Of a stretch of DNA of 64,000 nucleotides, positions 11,111-23,329 are shown in pieces. The notes under the pieces are model-generated. The model was not told the DNA's origin. It did no database searches and saw nothing but the letters and a program-made list of their open reading frames with translations. A program made the position numbers and the translations under genes. Source of the DNA: Stratiolaelaps scimitus (lineage: Eukaryota; Arthropoda; Arachnida; Mesostigmata; Laelapidae); NCBI GenBank assembly GCA_019614645.1, contig JABWDB010000004.1:4960001-5024000 (forward strand). The letters are read 5' to 3'. How positions within the stretch are numbered: position 1 is the stretch's first letter; each line of letters opens with the position of its first letter.

Positions 11111-13500
11111 TCTACAAACAGAATACTGCAGAGGCCTCCGCCGCCTCGTCCGGTCGGCCTGGTCCCCCAGCGCCCTTCGCCCCTTCTCAGGTCTTCTTCT
11201 TCTTCATCTTCCTTGTCACCATCGTCATCATCATCATCTTCGTCGTCGCGTCTTCTTTCTTCTTGTTACCTAGGCCGCGTAGTCGATTGCGGCCGTTGCT
11301 GTTGCCGCTGTTGCCAGCGGCCGTCAACTTTTAGGCAGATGTTAGCTACCATTAATACCGCTGTTACTGCTCCTAGAGCTATATAGCAAAGTACTTGTAT
11401 TGACGATGCCAACAATAATAGCATCAGTAGCAGCCGCAGCAGCAGTGGCAATGGATGATGATGATAATGATGGTATGGTAGTTGTCATTGTCGCTCAACT
11501 GTCGTTGTTCGATGCGGCTGGTTCTATCCGAGTCATATGAGGCGCCCACACCGCTTCGGTGTCAACTCGACTTGGGGAACTCGACTTTTTTTGTTATTAC
11601 AGTCGTGTGTGTGTGTGTGTCTGTGATTGACGAACATATATATATATATATATGTAGATGTTTGAAATAGCCGGTCACCTATTTGATCGTTTCGATAGTA
11701 TGGATATCCCCGGCCGCTGATTACGCCGCCATCGTTGTTGTAAATGATGCCGATGACAACGTCGCTACTATTATCTCGTATTATTTATACCTTCACATTC
11801 AAAAACTGCAGACCCTCCCAATCGAACTGGACATAGCCTCTCACCATCAAATATTGTAATAGATCCAATATTTACAGTAGTCCAGACCGCTCCTGTCCCC
11901 CCCCCCTCTCTCTCTCTCTGTCTCTTTCATTCTCGTGCGATAATGCCACGATAGCGTTAGCGGCATCCACTCTAAATTGCCGCGTACGCTCGTCGGGGCG
12001 CCACGCTTACTCGGCGTGTCCTATGGGCCGATAGGGCCGTTGGAGAAAATGGTTAGTGCAGATCGGGACCGCTGCTAGGCTGTCGTGTCATTTGATTTCG
12101 CTTGCGTAATTTCTCTGTTGGTATAATTTCTGTTTGCAGAAAAAATCGAATCGACCGGCGGGCTGCAATTACGCCGACGGTCCAAACGGCGATCGGGCAT
12201 AGAGCGTTCAGCCTTTTCGGACCGATGAGGCAGACTATACTAAATAGACCGAATCGAGTGTACATATGTCTACGCCATGGGACGTGCAGATGAAAAAAAA
12301 AGCGTTTAGCTATAAAAATAATAATAGTAGTAGTAGCAGCAGTAGTAATTGTTGATGGTGAAATCGAAAACTTATTAATTACTGTATTTATGTTATGTAA
12401 TCATCCCGCTGTTTCATGATACTATAGAATTTCACAGCGATGTAGAATTTCGACGAAATGTCGCTCGATGGAAATCGATGCGGGCTTGGCAACTACCGTG
12501 TCGGCTATACACGTCTCCAACTTCGAATCGCAAATAATTATCTATACTATGCTGCTAATAGCATTACAACGGCTACTATTATGGTAACACTGTTGATACA
12601 AGTGTCAGTTTCGCAAAAAGAAGCCCAGCCACAGCCAGATTGTGTCAATCGGACGATGCGATATGCAAGAGATCGCAGGGGTCGACATATCAGCATGTCG
12701 TTGATGCGATTTCTTCCAGGACGATCCAGCCACGTAACTAGACCCTATTTATACCTTCGCGGCATGACGTGGTTTGCTGGTGTGAATCGTCCAGAAAAGC
12801 ATCCAATCCAGCAATTAGCATTTCCCCCCGGTGATCTGGTCTGCTCACACGAAATGCCATCAACAGCGGCAACTACCCACCAGAATGAACTCACAGCTGC
12901 TGAACTCACGCTGTCCACCCGCACCCCGTGGCGAAAAGACACCTTTCTCGTTTACGAATAGCAAAACTAGAAATAACCCTCTACATGTGAGTAGTATTCG
13001 CAGGTCGTCACCGCAACCACTCGGGCATCATTCGGCCGTATCCCATCAGCAAATCCTGTTATCGTCGCGGTATCGATAAGACGCACTCGTTGTCGTCGTC
13101 GTTGTCGACAGCTCACCGATATGATCAATCGACAGCACGGGAAGGTTTTTTGTTTTTTTTTTCCCGAGAACTTCATATGCCAGGATTGTAAGATCACACA
13201 CACACCGTGGTACGGGGCCAAAGAGGGCCAAATGCGCAGGTTTCGTCAACCAAAGCTCACTTGGTTCTGCTGCTTCAGCTGCTACTGTGGCCGTGCACGT
13301 TGGAGTTGCCCGGGGGATTTTCGGCTCTTCGAAGGCCGATCAACCTCCGCCTGCTGGTTCAGCCGAGTTTGCCCTCACGTCTGCGGGCTTGTTTACCCGG
13401 CAAGCGATTGCCCTTGAGCTGCTTTCCATTCGTCCAGTGGCCTTCGTCGATCTAGGAATTTTCCCGTCCTGGGGTCGCCGTGCCACGGAAACTGGCGATT
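11111..13500. other. No gene supported
   Basis: CTT/CAT-rich and CAG-rich trinucleotide sequence fills 11.18-11.47 kb. A plus-strand open frame of 167 codons at 12458-12961 has no recognisable domain, and its length is within what chance gives over 64 kb and six frames. The GC-richer sequence at 13.2-13.5 kb may belong to the retroelement remnant that follows, but I could not recognise it. Confidence 0.4.
11604..11653. repeat. (GT)n and (TA)n pair
   Basis: A GT run of about nine units is followed within 20 bases by a TA run of about nine units. Confidence 0.9.
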
Positions 13501-13539
13501 GGGTAAGGCCACTTGTTGGCTGGTTTTGGATGGCTCGTT

Positions 13540-13790
13540 AGCAGAACCACGTTGACAGGAACTCCGATGTATTGTACATCAACCCAAGTCCAAAGCGGGG
13601 ATATTATACGGAGACACTATGGCGATGCCATCGCGACCCATGGATGGTGCGTTAACATCCTCGGACACGCCAAATCGTTCCTTCTAGGGCATGCGTGCCT
13701 GACATCCAATTACCAACTGGCAGTGGACTTGCACACGCATGCCATTGATTGTACTGTAGATCGCACGGGATTCAATCCCCTCAAGTGGAG
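13540..13790 (+). pseudogene. Ty3/gypsy-like protease remnant
   Basis: One plus-strand frame here reads like the C-terminal half of the aspartic protease (retropepsin) of Ty3/gypsy retrotransposons. Near 13621-13645 there is an 'ATHGW' segment matching the flap-side part of these proteases. At about 13681-13760 follow LLGHACLTSNYQLAVDLHTH, which fits the family pattern 'ILG.DFL....L.VDL....I'. In intact proteases about ten more residues separate the two blocks, so the sequence has probably lost some. The catalytic D-T/S-G segment is not readable in this frame, and no reverse transcriptase was recognised nearby. A plus-strand frame upstream (13287-13541) may be part of the same relic. This is most likely an old inactive copy. 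Recognition is by eye only. Confidence 0.42.
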
Positions 13791-13861
13791 AAAGCAAAAC
13801 GAGAGGATTCAGCGCGCGCAATTAGAGCCACATAGCGACGCACAAACATACATATACATGC

Positions 13862-13888
13862 ATATATATATATATATATATATATATG
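13862..13888. repeat. (TA)n microsatellite
   Basis: A TA run of about 13 units that closely follows the retroelement-like remnant. Confidence 0.95.
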
Positions 13889-15600
13889 ATATATGGACAC
13901 ATACACATGTTGTTCTATAAATACATGGTCCCCAATGATGCTTCGAATAGAACAGCACTTGTCTTGGGATCTGGCCCACCGGAATAAATCAAACAACAAC
14001 CTGCATCATTAATTCTTCTGTGTCTCTATGTCGGACTGGACCAGGTTCTCGTGATAATTGACATTCATCTAATATAACATGGGCGCTTGCGACAACCGCA
14101 CACTGTGTGTCTATGACCTGGAATTGACGAACGCGTTACACCATCGCAAGGCGGACTGGGAGTTATCGAATTCGGTAGGAAGTTTAGCAGCCAGCCGTTT
14201 TGTGTACCTACATACTTTAGTGTCGTATTTAGCTTGAGCGACATTTCAGCTCAGTATCCGTAGCTCAAATAGAGATTATATGATCACAGAGATAGATGAC
14301 AGCTATCGCGACAAGTAACATCGTCCTGGCAGCAACTAACGGACACTGTGAGGGTCTACATGGCAAGATACAATAGCGCAGCAGTACCATTTGCCTCCAG
14401 CACATGTTTGCTAATGTGACAGTCATTTAAATCATTTCGACACGGAACAGCCAGCGTCGCCGATGACCGACGATGCGACGCCACCGGCAACAGCGTCCGT
14501 CTGGAAGACGCTTTTCTTTTCTATCATACACACTCCCTTCCACTCCGTGTGTGTCTCTCGCCACTCGATCAATCCAAATAATAAGCATCATTCATTCATT
14601 TATTTATTCATCCATTCACGCATTATTGATACAATTAGTCGCCATGATGGTTGGCCACTTGTGAGATAGCGGACCGAAGAGAACCGCGATATGAACGAAC
14701 GAAATGGACGATTTCGCCGTGATCGGGTCCGGTCCACAACAAAACACCGCTTGGACCGTCTCGTACAGCATCGGGTACCGTACACCCCTGCATCGAGCTG
14801 ATAACGCGGGCAGTGCAATCGCGCACAGTGTCAGGCGGCGACTTACATTAGTCACACATGTGCACTTGTTATAGAGAGGCATTACGCACGGTGTCCCGAA
14901 GGGAAATAGCTGCCGCAGGATAGGCAACTACCAAAAGCAATCAACTTGTCAAGCTGCAAAATGATCGGCAAGCCAAGACCATCGTAGAGCGAGCGATCAG
15001 AGCTGGTGGTGGTCAGCTGAGTGTACCTGTGACGTCGATTCGTTTATGTATCGTGCTCTTGTGAACAGCAGCCGGCCAAAATGCATGTGCGGGTGACACC
15101 AACGTAGGCATTTGCAACAGTCGAACGTTTTGGGAAATTGAGAAACAACGATAGTAAGGGAACGGGGAGAGATGGAGAGAGAGAGACGACGTAGTCACAC
15201 TCAGTTACATCGCGGTGGCCCGGAATAATCGCACAATTGCGGCGCAAAAAAAGCCCTAAAGACCTATCTTGTTATTCCGAGATTCGTAAGGCTGTTGAAG
15301 ACTAGACATATAGCACGTGATTCAATTTGAGCTTCGTTCACATGCATCGCTCTTTTGGGCAAGGCCTTTCCGTCAGTATTCTAGAAGGTAAGTCCAGCTG
15401 TGGCCAATTGGCTACGCTTATGAGCAGAACAGCTATCAGAGCAAATCGACTCCACTGATGTGAAGCCCTCGATTCGGATCCGAATCGATTTCTCCGTCAG
15501 CACGAGCAGGACCAGCCAGCTGCCGTGTACTTGTTTGTATTCTAAGATTAGTCGTTTATCGTTCAGATGTTCGGTTTAGCTACACTCGTCCGAAGTGTAA
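13889..15600. other. No gene supported
   Basis: Mixed-composition DNA. A 52-codon ATG frame starts at 14079 and contains a GTAGGAAG donor-like sequence, but I do not recognise it. A splice-donor-like AG|GTAAGT lies at about 15388 without a clear matching exon. A short GA-rich tract occurs at 15.17 kb. Confidence 0.4.
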
Positions 15601-15636
15601 CGCAAGACGAAAACCCACCCAGAACATTAGTTCCAC

Positions 15637-15671
15637 TATATATGATTATCCGCCGTCGGCATAGCTCAGTT
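15637..15671 (+). promoter_or_regulatory. Possible TATA + initiator core promoter
   Basis: TATATAT at 15637-15643 is followed by TCAGTT at 15666-15671. The A of TCA (15668) lies 31 bases after the first T of the TATA sequence. This is the spacing expected between a TATA box and the start site in animals, and TCAGTY is the arthropod initiator consensus. I see no clear downstream promoter element. The first downstream ATG (15752) opens only a 28-codon frame, so a coding start would have to lie further on or in a later exon. The promoter would transcribe rightward. Confidence 0.35.
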
Positions 15672-16540
15672 CGTGACTAACTACATCGTCCAGCATTTGG
15701 CATCATCGAGCAGTCGCGCTCCAACTTCGACGACCTAGTGCTGGTCGGTCGATGAAAAACGACTGCCTACCATTGTGTTCTTGCGCATTCGCCACCGCCG
15801 CCGCCGCCGACAACAGGAAATATGTATGTGGACGGAGATGAAAACGGAACGAAAATACGAATTAGCAGGCGACTGCTGAGGCCGCCACCGCCGCCACCAA
15901 CAACAACGCTGTTTATGCTGCTGCTGCTGTTGGAGCTGCTGAGCTAAGTAAATCGGGTGTTGCTTGTCGCTGTCGCGCACAGCCTTCCGGAAGCCGAGGA
16001 TTCCGCTAGCGACGACGCTCGTCATCGTGTCCGTGTTGCAGTTAGCCCAAGACGATTTGGCATTCGGTGTTTGGGGGGCGCTCGCCAGCGTTCGTCCGCC
16101 GGTCGTGGCCGCCACCGACATCGTAAAAAGTCACTGCACACAGCCATCCAACACACTTGCACCCAGAGACAGGCACAGGTACACACACGCTTACTCTCTC
16201 GGATCGGCAGGCTGGCTAGAAAACAAGTCTGGGTTGCTCCGCCGTTCGTCGCTGAGTCGAATCGGTGAACAAACATTATTTATACCTCCGAGAATATCAC
16301 CATCATCATCATCTTCATCATTACCAGTAGCAACAGTAGTAGTGTAGTTGTAGTTGTAGTAGCAGTAATAGTGTAGTCGGTAGTTGGTGGTAGGTGCAAA
16401 AAAGCCCTGGCGGTAGGAAGTGGCGATTCGTCCGATTGAAAAGCAAAATAGCACCAATTCTAGCCAACTATAACAAGCCCAGCTGGTCACAGCTCAGCTC
16501 CAGCCCTGGTTCGATCCTGACCCCCTAATGGAGGATGATC

Positions 16541-16560
16541 GGTTGCTGCTGCTGCTGCTG
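16541..16560. repeat. (CTG)n microsatellite
   Basis: About six or seven perfect CTG units. Confidence 0.9.
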
Positions 16561-17094
16561 TAACAGGAACCAAGAACGCCGAAAACCAAGAGAAAGCAAT
16601 GGAAAATCGTTGTTGTTGATGTTGTTGGTCTCGTCGTCATTAGTCATCATGTTTTTTTTAGAATTTCGAGGTAAAACGTTCGCATGACGTCGGACAAGAG
16701 CTCCAGTGTTAACACAATCCCTTCCCTGATAATGGCGAGGCGCTAATCAGCAGGACACCCGCCATTCGACAACGATTATTTTTATTGTTATTTTCCATTG
16801 ACAGATGTCTATATCTGAACACGTGTACAACGCTATGATGGGTGGACCCTAAGATATAACAGCAGCAGCAGTAGCAGCAGCAGTATATGGAGGTGTATGC
16901 CGTTACAGCTGATGTCAATGCTTCTTGTTTTTCCTTCTGCTGTGCTGTTATTAGCGGGATTACCTATCATTCGGTGCGGCTGGACATGCATGTCATGCCA
17001 CGTATCGTCCGCTAACGTCAATGTTCACCGCCGGCGGTGAAGGCAATTCCAGCAGCGATGCTAGAGAAGAATACGAATCCATTGGATTCGATCG

Positions 17095-17115
17095 ACGGAC
17101 GGACGGACGGACGGA
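17095..17115. repeat. (GGAC)n tetranucleotide array
   Basis: About five GGAC units. It is the complement-type counterpart of the CCGT array at 3.45 kb and is followed by GGACAGACAGACG. Confidence 0.9.
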
Positions 17116-18649
17116 TGCATGAATGGACAGACAGACGAATGATGTAACTAACAGCTTTCCTCTTCCCATCTCGTGGTACAATCACCAACGTGTCGAGTGC
17201 CACTTCGACTGAAATTGCCGCTGCTGCGGCGGCTTCTGCTGCTGCTGCTGTTGCTGCTGCTATTACTGCATTAGACGGCAGTCAGTCCACTGCGACAGCG
17301 GTCAGTACACCGCACCCTGACGCAGTTCGACACTGTGGCTAGCACTCGGCGGCTCCACGGCGGTGCAACTCTCTCAAGGGAAGTGGCCGGGGGGGACGAT
17401 CATTGAAATGTCAGTAGTGTCTGTCGAAGTTCAAAGGTGCCCTCCGCAGCAGCGGTGGCGGCGGCAGCAGCGAGCAGATTCACCCGGCCAACGTTTTGCT
17501 CCTGGCAAAAAGCCGCTGGCGGGCGATGCCACGATGAACTAAGTGCTTTGCTGACCAATAGCACACCGCAATGCAACACCATTCGGATGATATGATAGAT
17601 CTATCTGTCTGCGACACCGCCGCCACCGCCGCCGCGCACAATCAACATTTGCGTACCATCGTTGGTCAGCATCGTTGGGCAGCAGCAGCAGCAAAAGCAC
17701 AATGGGTGATTATGAGGAGTCCAGTAGCGGGTCTTTGTTGAGCTTAGTTTGATGATTTGTTAAGCACAACAGTAGTAGCATTTGTTGTTGCTGTCGTTGT
17801 TGTTGTTGTGAAAGCGGTTGGAGTGGAAATCCAACGGGGTTATGCAAAGATTACATGGACAGAGGGTGGATTTGAAAGGCAGTCGACTAGAAGAGAAAAA
17901 ATAAATAGAACAAAAGTGATGATATATGCAATGTAATGGAAATGCACCTTTTTTTTATGACTAATACGGATCGTTAATACTATCACACTTTAAATAAAAA
18001 GTTACATGGGAATAACTAGTCTACCTGTGAGTATGTCTATAGCGATAAGAGTCATGGTGAAATTATTATTAATTTATGATTTATTTGAATTAATTTGTTT
18101 TTACCTGCCGGCACTACTACTCGCTAAATTATTTATTACACATAATTTTCTAAAGAGTTTGTGTCTATCATACCCGCGAATGTTTATGTGCAACCAGAGC
18201 GAGAGTAAAACAAGATGAACGAGTGGGAACTTCTGGCAGGGTTTGTGATCTGTTAAAATGCTTCCGAGGGGAGCAGTACTCAATTCTCAGTTCCTGCATC
18301 TTACATAAACCCAAATATATATCTCATACACTCAGGCAGAGACCCAGAGAAAGAGAGAGAGATGTCATCCTTAGTGAACGAAATACCCCGCACGATGAGT
18401 TGGTCCCCGTAGTCCAGCAACACCCCCGCCACTATCGAAAAAGATAAAAAACGGTGACTTGTCGCCGTGCACTCAAGGTCATCGTCCTCGACCCACTCGA
18501 AGCTAGCAAATGACCCTGACCACAAAGGGTCCATATGACCATAGTTCCTCGCTCTTTCTTGTTGCGTTATTTTGATTCATATCACACGATGGAGAATAAC
18601 ATAGCTTTCGAAGGTTCAAAATGATGTCAATTGTGAGCGCGCGCACGTA

Positions 18650-19628
18650 TGGTCATATATGTATATATATATAACGCACTGCTGTGGCGACACTTTTGTG
18701 GCAAAGAAAAACCAGGACCCCTCAGCGATCTGCAACCTGATCTAATTAATTCATGCAGTCACTGTGCGTGCAGTGCTCAGCACATGCATTAGCATACGTA
18801 ATTACTTCTATGCTTAACATGTTGCCAACTAGCTTTGCCCAATGCTGGGTCATGAAGCAGCATAATACCTATCACATATCAGCATGCCAGCATATTGTAT
18901 GCACAATATTGTCCGAAATACAACGTCAGACCCAAAACACCATCAACGAAATGTGCACTTCCCCGTATCTCAGATGTAAAAGATTGCGTCAGCTCTGTTT
19001 TTGAATCGGAGTAGTTGCTCGAATTGCTAGAACTGGCACATGAACATACAATCGTATTTCAACAAACCGCGCGCATAGAATACAATGTGTTGCATGGCTT
19101 AACTTAGACATCGACAAGTCAACTTTCCCATCTTTTTCTTCATTTTAGATGGAGGTCACTGCCGAGTCCGTGTTCCTGCCTATTCGTGCGATATTTTCCA
19201 GACGACGGCTGTGATGCGGATGAATAATTTAATGTTTTCGCATGAAATCGTCCAGTATCAAGTGCCGACGAAGTTGCTTTCGACGAGTCTGAGCTAGCCC
19301 AGCAGCTAAACGAGGTACGGGTACATAGCGGGAGACGACTACACAGAAACACGATTGTATTCAGACCTGCTACAAATGACAGCTATTCCACACACGACCA
19401 TTGCCTCACTATGGCAAAGCCGGCCATGCGTCGGTCTACTGCCTCGGACCACCGAACTTTTCGTGTCAGGTCTGAAATCCAGTACGGAGGAAGGCAAGAG
19501 CCGAAACTGACTCTTCTCTAAAGGAGCAGTTCCGGGCATTCAATAGATGAGGAGGCCCCGGATAAACGTAGACGTCCTCGTACCGTGTTTCTTTCGAGTC
19601 GTCGCCGTCCAACTTACCTCCTAGGAGA

Positions 19629-19662
<34 letters not shown>

Positions 19663-19672
19663 TATATATATA

Positions 19673-19703
<31 letters not shown>

Positions 19704-20840
19704 GTCTTCTCTATTTTTAAATATAACAAAAACAGATCGCCGCTCTCAGCACCACCACCGATTGCTACGTCTTCAGCCGCGATGCTTCGGTTTCCACTTT
19801 GAAGGGATAGTGTTCGGCTGATTTCATCACATCGCTAGCTATAATACATTCACGCAGTCAATTCGTCCATTGATTGGCTATTGGCACCATTTACTTCTGG
19901 CGGTAAATGCCGGCTTCGCCGCTGCAGCCGACGGTGGAGATCGCTCGTGGGGAAATGGGACAGGAGTGTTTAAAACTGAAAGGATTTATGGGTTTCGCAT
20001 ATATTAAATAAACTCGCCGGCTGGCCGCCACTAGGCGCCTGAATATCAGCTGATACCAGCGTCTGCAAAACGGGCATGAAAAATGATTCTGGCAAGCATA
20101 TAATTATGATCATCAACAACAACAACTGCTATAACAACGACGACATTATTGTTATTACTACTATTATTATTGTTATAAGAACATCGTAAATTATGACCTG
20201 CATGATATTATGATCGGGATAAAGTGCTCCAGGTAGTGCGGATGCAATTAACACCTACCACTGTGATGGTGTAGTTCAATGTCAAAAAAATACTGTTGTT
20301 GCTATCACTTGTGTAAATTGGAAAAAATATACTTATGTGATTATTATTATTATTACATAAGCGAATGCGTGCTTGTATATTCTATCGGGTAGCGTGTAGA
20401 ATAATATTCCACGAGCTGCATTTTTGTCGAATCTTTTAATGCTTTTCGCAGCGTACTCCTTGAGTTCTTACTACAGTGTGTAATTGTAACGTTCGCTTGT
20501 AGCAGGCTTGGCGATTTACTTCCCATCCAATTGCATATGAGCTTGAAGGTTTTATTGGTTTATTTACCGAACTGTCGTTTTTGCAACCTTCAAGTTGTCA
20601 ATATGTCACGTTGCGCGACCTAGAATCTGTACCCTCCGGTTTAGAGGCGACCTTTCGTCCAACACCACCAATCTTGTTACACACTTATTAATTCATTACC
20701 AATTGAACAAGCCCACTGGGACCCGCAGCTAACGACGCATTTGATTCAGCGTGGCAATACAACGTCTCTCTATTCGCGGAACCCTCCGCGATCCGATGGT
20801 GCCCACCGACGATAGGTGACCTCGAGCACAAGTTTACACA
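18650..20840. other. No gene supported
   Basis: It starts with a short TA run near 18.66 kb and includes the large TA array at 19.63 kb. Some long frames at 19.14-19.54 kb, on both strands, are unrecognised. The right part is A+T-rich with CAA, ATT and GTT runs. Confidence 0.45.
19631..19703. repeat. Long interrupted (TA)n array
   Basis: Two TA runs are separated by a GGTATATATATAGATG segment, about 73 bases in all. It is among the longest TA arrays in the window. Confidence 0.95.
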
Positions 20841-20845
20841 AGACA

Positions 20846-20888
20846 TTGTTAATCTTATGAATTCTTTTTTTTTTTTTGTTAATCTTAT
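20846..20888. repeat. 13-bp direct repeat around a T-run
   Basis: TTGTTAATCTTAT occurs at 20846-20858 and again, without change, at 20876-20888. Between the copies are only GAATTC and about eleven T residues. A perfect duplication of this length around a homopolymer looks like a target-site duplication left by a severely truncated retroinsertion with a poly(A) tail on the minus strand. Slippage is an alternative. Confidence 0.7.
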
Positions 20889-21335
20889 TACAGTTAAAGT
20901 AAAAAAAAATACGATGCTCGTCGACGTATCCGCTTAGCTACTCTAGCTCCCATAGCGATCACCATCGCTAACTGCCATCACAAGCACAACTGCTCTCGTT
21001 GGCGACATCTATACAACAGCTATTCATTGACCTGTAACCGATTTTCTATCGGCCGCTCAATCCCTCATTGATTCGCAGTAGTAGTTGGCAGCATTGACGA
21101 ACATAACAAGATCGTCACGGCGCAATTATCGAAAGTGGACAACTGTGACCGCACGAAGGCGGAGCTGATCGGTGGATGCCTTCAGCAGCGGATTGAACAC
21201 GAATAAAAGTCAAGAGTTGCAGGAGCAGAGGGTCGCCGCAGGGAGCCCGACGCTTCAATATTATCAAATAATCACACAGCACACGAGCCGAGTCGACGCG
21301 TCCCATCGTCATCAGATTAGGTATATTGATATTAA

Positions 21336-21340
<5 letters not shown>

Positions 21341-21366
<26 letters not shown>
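21341..21366. repeat. (TA)n microsatellite
   Basis: A TA run of about 13 units. Confidence 0.95.
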
Positions 21367-21370
<4 letters not shown>

Positions 21371-22336
21371 GACACCTCGCATGACACTGTTGCGGCTATT
21401 GCGGCTGTTGTTGTTGCTGTTTCGCGCGACTCGGCAGTGAAATCGATCGGGGATCGGTTGGCGGTCAATAACGGGACATTCAGATGTTGATTTATTGTAG
21501 GCACCTTAGCATGTGTCCCAACTGGGCGATGACCACGCTTCGATGAAGAACTTTCATATCTTTCCTTTATGGTGATTTTCACCGCCACGAAAGGATTTAT
21601 AATTCTCAATTGTCTGAATGGTTGAACGCCGGCCGACTTATGCCGGTAACACGATCGACGATGAAGCAATCCTATATCTGTATATCCAGACGACCCATTC
21701 ACAAGGTGGTGACCATTCACAAGATGGTCGATAATCGCTGGCAACCCTGCCATACGTTGTTCAATAAGCGAACGACAAGACACGCACACGTGAATCCGTC
21801 ACACTCTAACTACAATAGGGACTGTGAAGAAGAGGAAATTAACCTTCCTAAGCCGGAAATGGCGACCCCGAACGACGACAACAACGACAACGGCGTTGGT
21901 GGCATCAACCATAGCGATGGTAAGATGAACCGAAGGAAACGGTTCCATTTAATTTTATTGCCTCGATTTATATTATAGGTATACGATCTTTGTACGCTTA
22001 AGCAGGACTAGTGTCGGGCTCGGCCGTAGCGCAATCATCGTTGGCGACGGCGGCCATAGCTGACAACGCAGCTCGGCGATTTTGTGCTCTTGACGCAGTC
22101 GACCGTTTGTAAGATATGCACCGGCCACAACGATTGGAAACACGAAAAACACCACCCGTCATAGAAATCAGGTGTGAAGAACACCGGAAAGATCGAGTGA
22201 GCTGAGCGTTATCGGCTGGAGCAGTAGCAGGGGTGGCCAAGGTCAGTCGAGGCCGAAATGCTACGATTTCTGTGGCAATCTCAGGGCAGTAACTCGCTGA
22301 GAGCATAGCCGGTGGCAAGCTCTGTGTCATTGCAAT

Positions 22337-22384
22337 TTATATATGTATATATATATATGTATATATATATATGTATATATATAA
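22337..22384. repeat. 14-base TA-rich minisatellite
   Basis: A TA array is interrupted by single G residues at 22345, 22359 and 22373, exactly 14 bases apart. The array is therefore a higher-order repeat of a 14-base unit (GTATATATATATAT) rather than a decayed dinucleotide run. Confidence 0.85.
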
Positions 22385-22414
22385 TGCGTACGGATGCACG
22401 CACAATACTATTAT

Positions 22415-22449
22415 AATGAAAATAATCTAATAGTAAAATTATTTTCATT
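22415..22449. repeat. Perfect 12-bp inverted repeat
   Basis: AATGAAAATAAT at 22415-22426 is the exact reverse complement of ATTATTTTCATT at 22438-22449, with an 11-base loop. It lies 30 bases after the TA minisatellite. Confidence 0.85.
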
Positions 22450-23329
22450 GTCTCGTACATTTCGGACACTGCTGTACGAATCAACTGCAGAAACGATTGT
22501 TCTGCTGGTTTCGACAGTCGAATACCGCCATGCCCACTTTACTCTTGGTATGAAGCAAAATTGATTGGTTACGACGTTACCTGATATTCGTATTCTATGT
22601 AATGATCGAACCTGTCACCGCTGCCCCCTCCCCTCTGCCACGAAGACCAGTGCTTACCTGTAATCAAAAGCAAAAAGGAGTTCATATTAGATATGATATC
22701 GCGAGCTCACCTATATCAAATAGAACAGTGGATGTTTTTTTGTTTAACTTAATATGTTCGTACGTAAAATGGTACCCGCCAATCAAAGCGAATCTGAATC
22801 TCCGCCCGTTAAAGCCACATCTAACGAGTCTAATAGAAAGACACATCTCGAGTGTTCAAACACACCAACATTTTCGGAGATCGTCAGCCGGTCCATCGTC
22901 ATTCGAAGCCGTCTGCAGGCCAAGAGCGTCAAGTATATTCGTCCAAAGTGAACTACGCGCACACATGGCCCATATTGGCTAGTTATTCGAACGACTATTG
23001 CGGATTAAAATAACAACACAACGGTGGTGACACAACGTGGCCAACATCGTAGATAGATACTGTGGCGGCTTAGAATAACATCAGTGTAGGGTAACCGACC
23101 GAACGATCTTCGAATTGGTATTTTTTCCTCGCTTACTTCCTATATCTGGTTAATACATTTACGGACAACGTGCGATTTACATTAGACAGCAGCAGTCACA
23201 CCACTAGAAAACCTATGGATAGGTGGGCCCCCCTCTCCTCTGGACGCTCGAGCGATTGGCGACACCAGAACGGCGACCAATCGAAAACGGCAGCTATTTC
23301 GCAAAACGCGTTAGTCCAGAATCCCAACG

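Larger units (their letters stand above)
15672..18640. other. CAG/GTT-rich stretch, no gene supported
   Basis: The stretch is rich in CCG, CAG/CTG and GTT trinucleotide runs (15.79, 15.90, 16.54, 16.86, 17.24 and 17.79 kb), then becomes A+T-rich after about 17.85 kb. If the 15.6 kb promoter is real, the left part would be a 5' untranslated region. Open frames are short and unrecognised. Confidence 0.4.
20889..23320. other. No gene supported
   Basis: A 224-codon minus-strand frame at 21115-21789 runs through the TA array and has no recognisable domain. A donor-like CAG|GTAAGC on the minus strand lies near 22.65 kb. The segment next to 23.3 kb might hold the LTR end of the integrase-bearing element, but I could not identify LTR ends. 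Confidence 0.4.
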
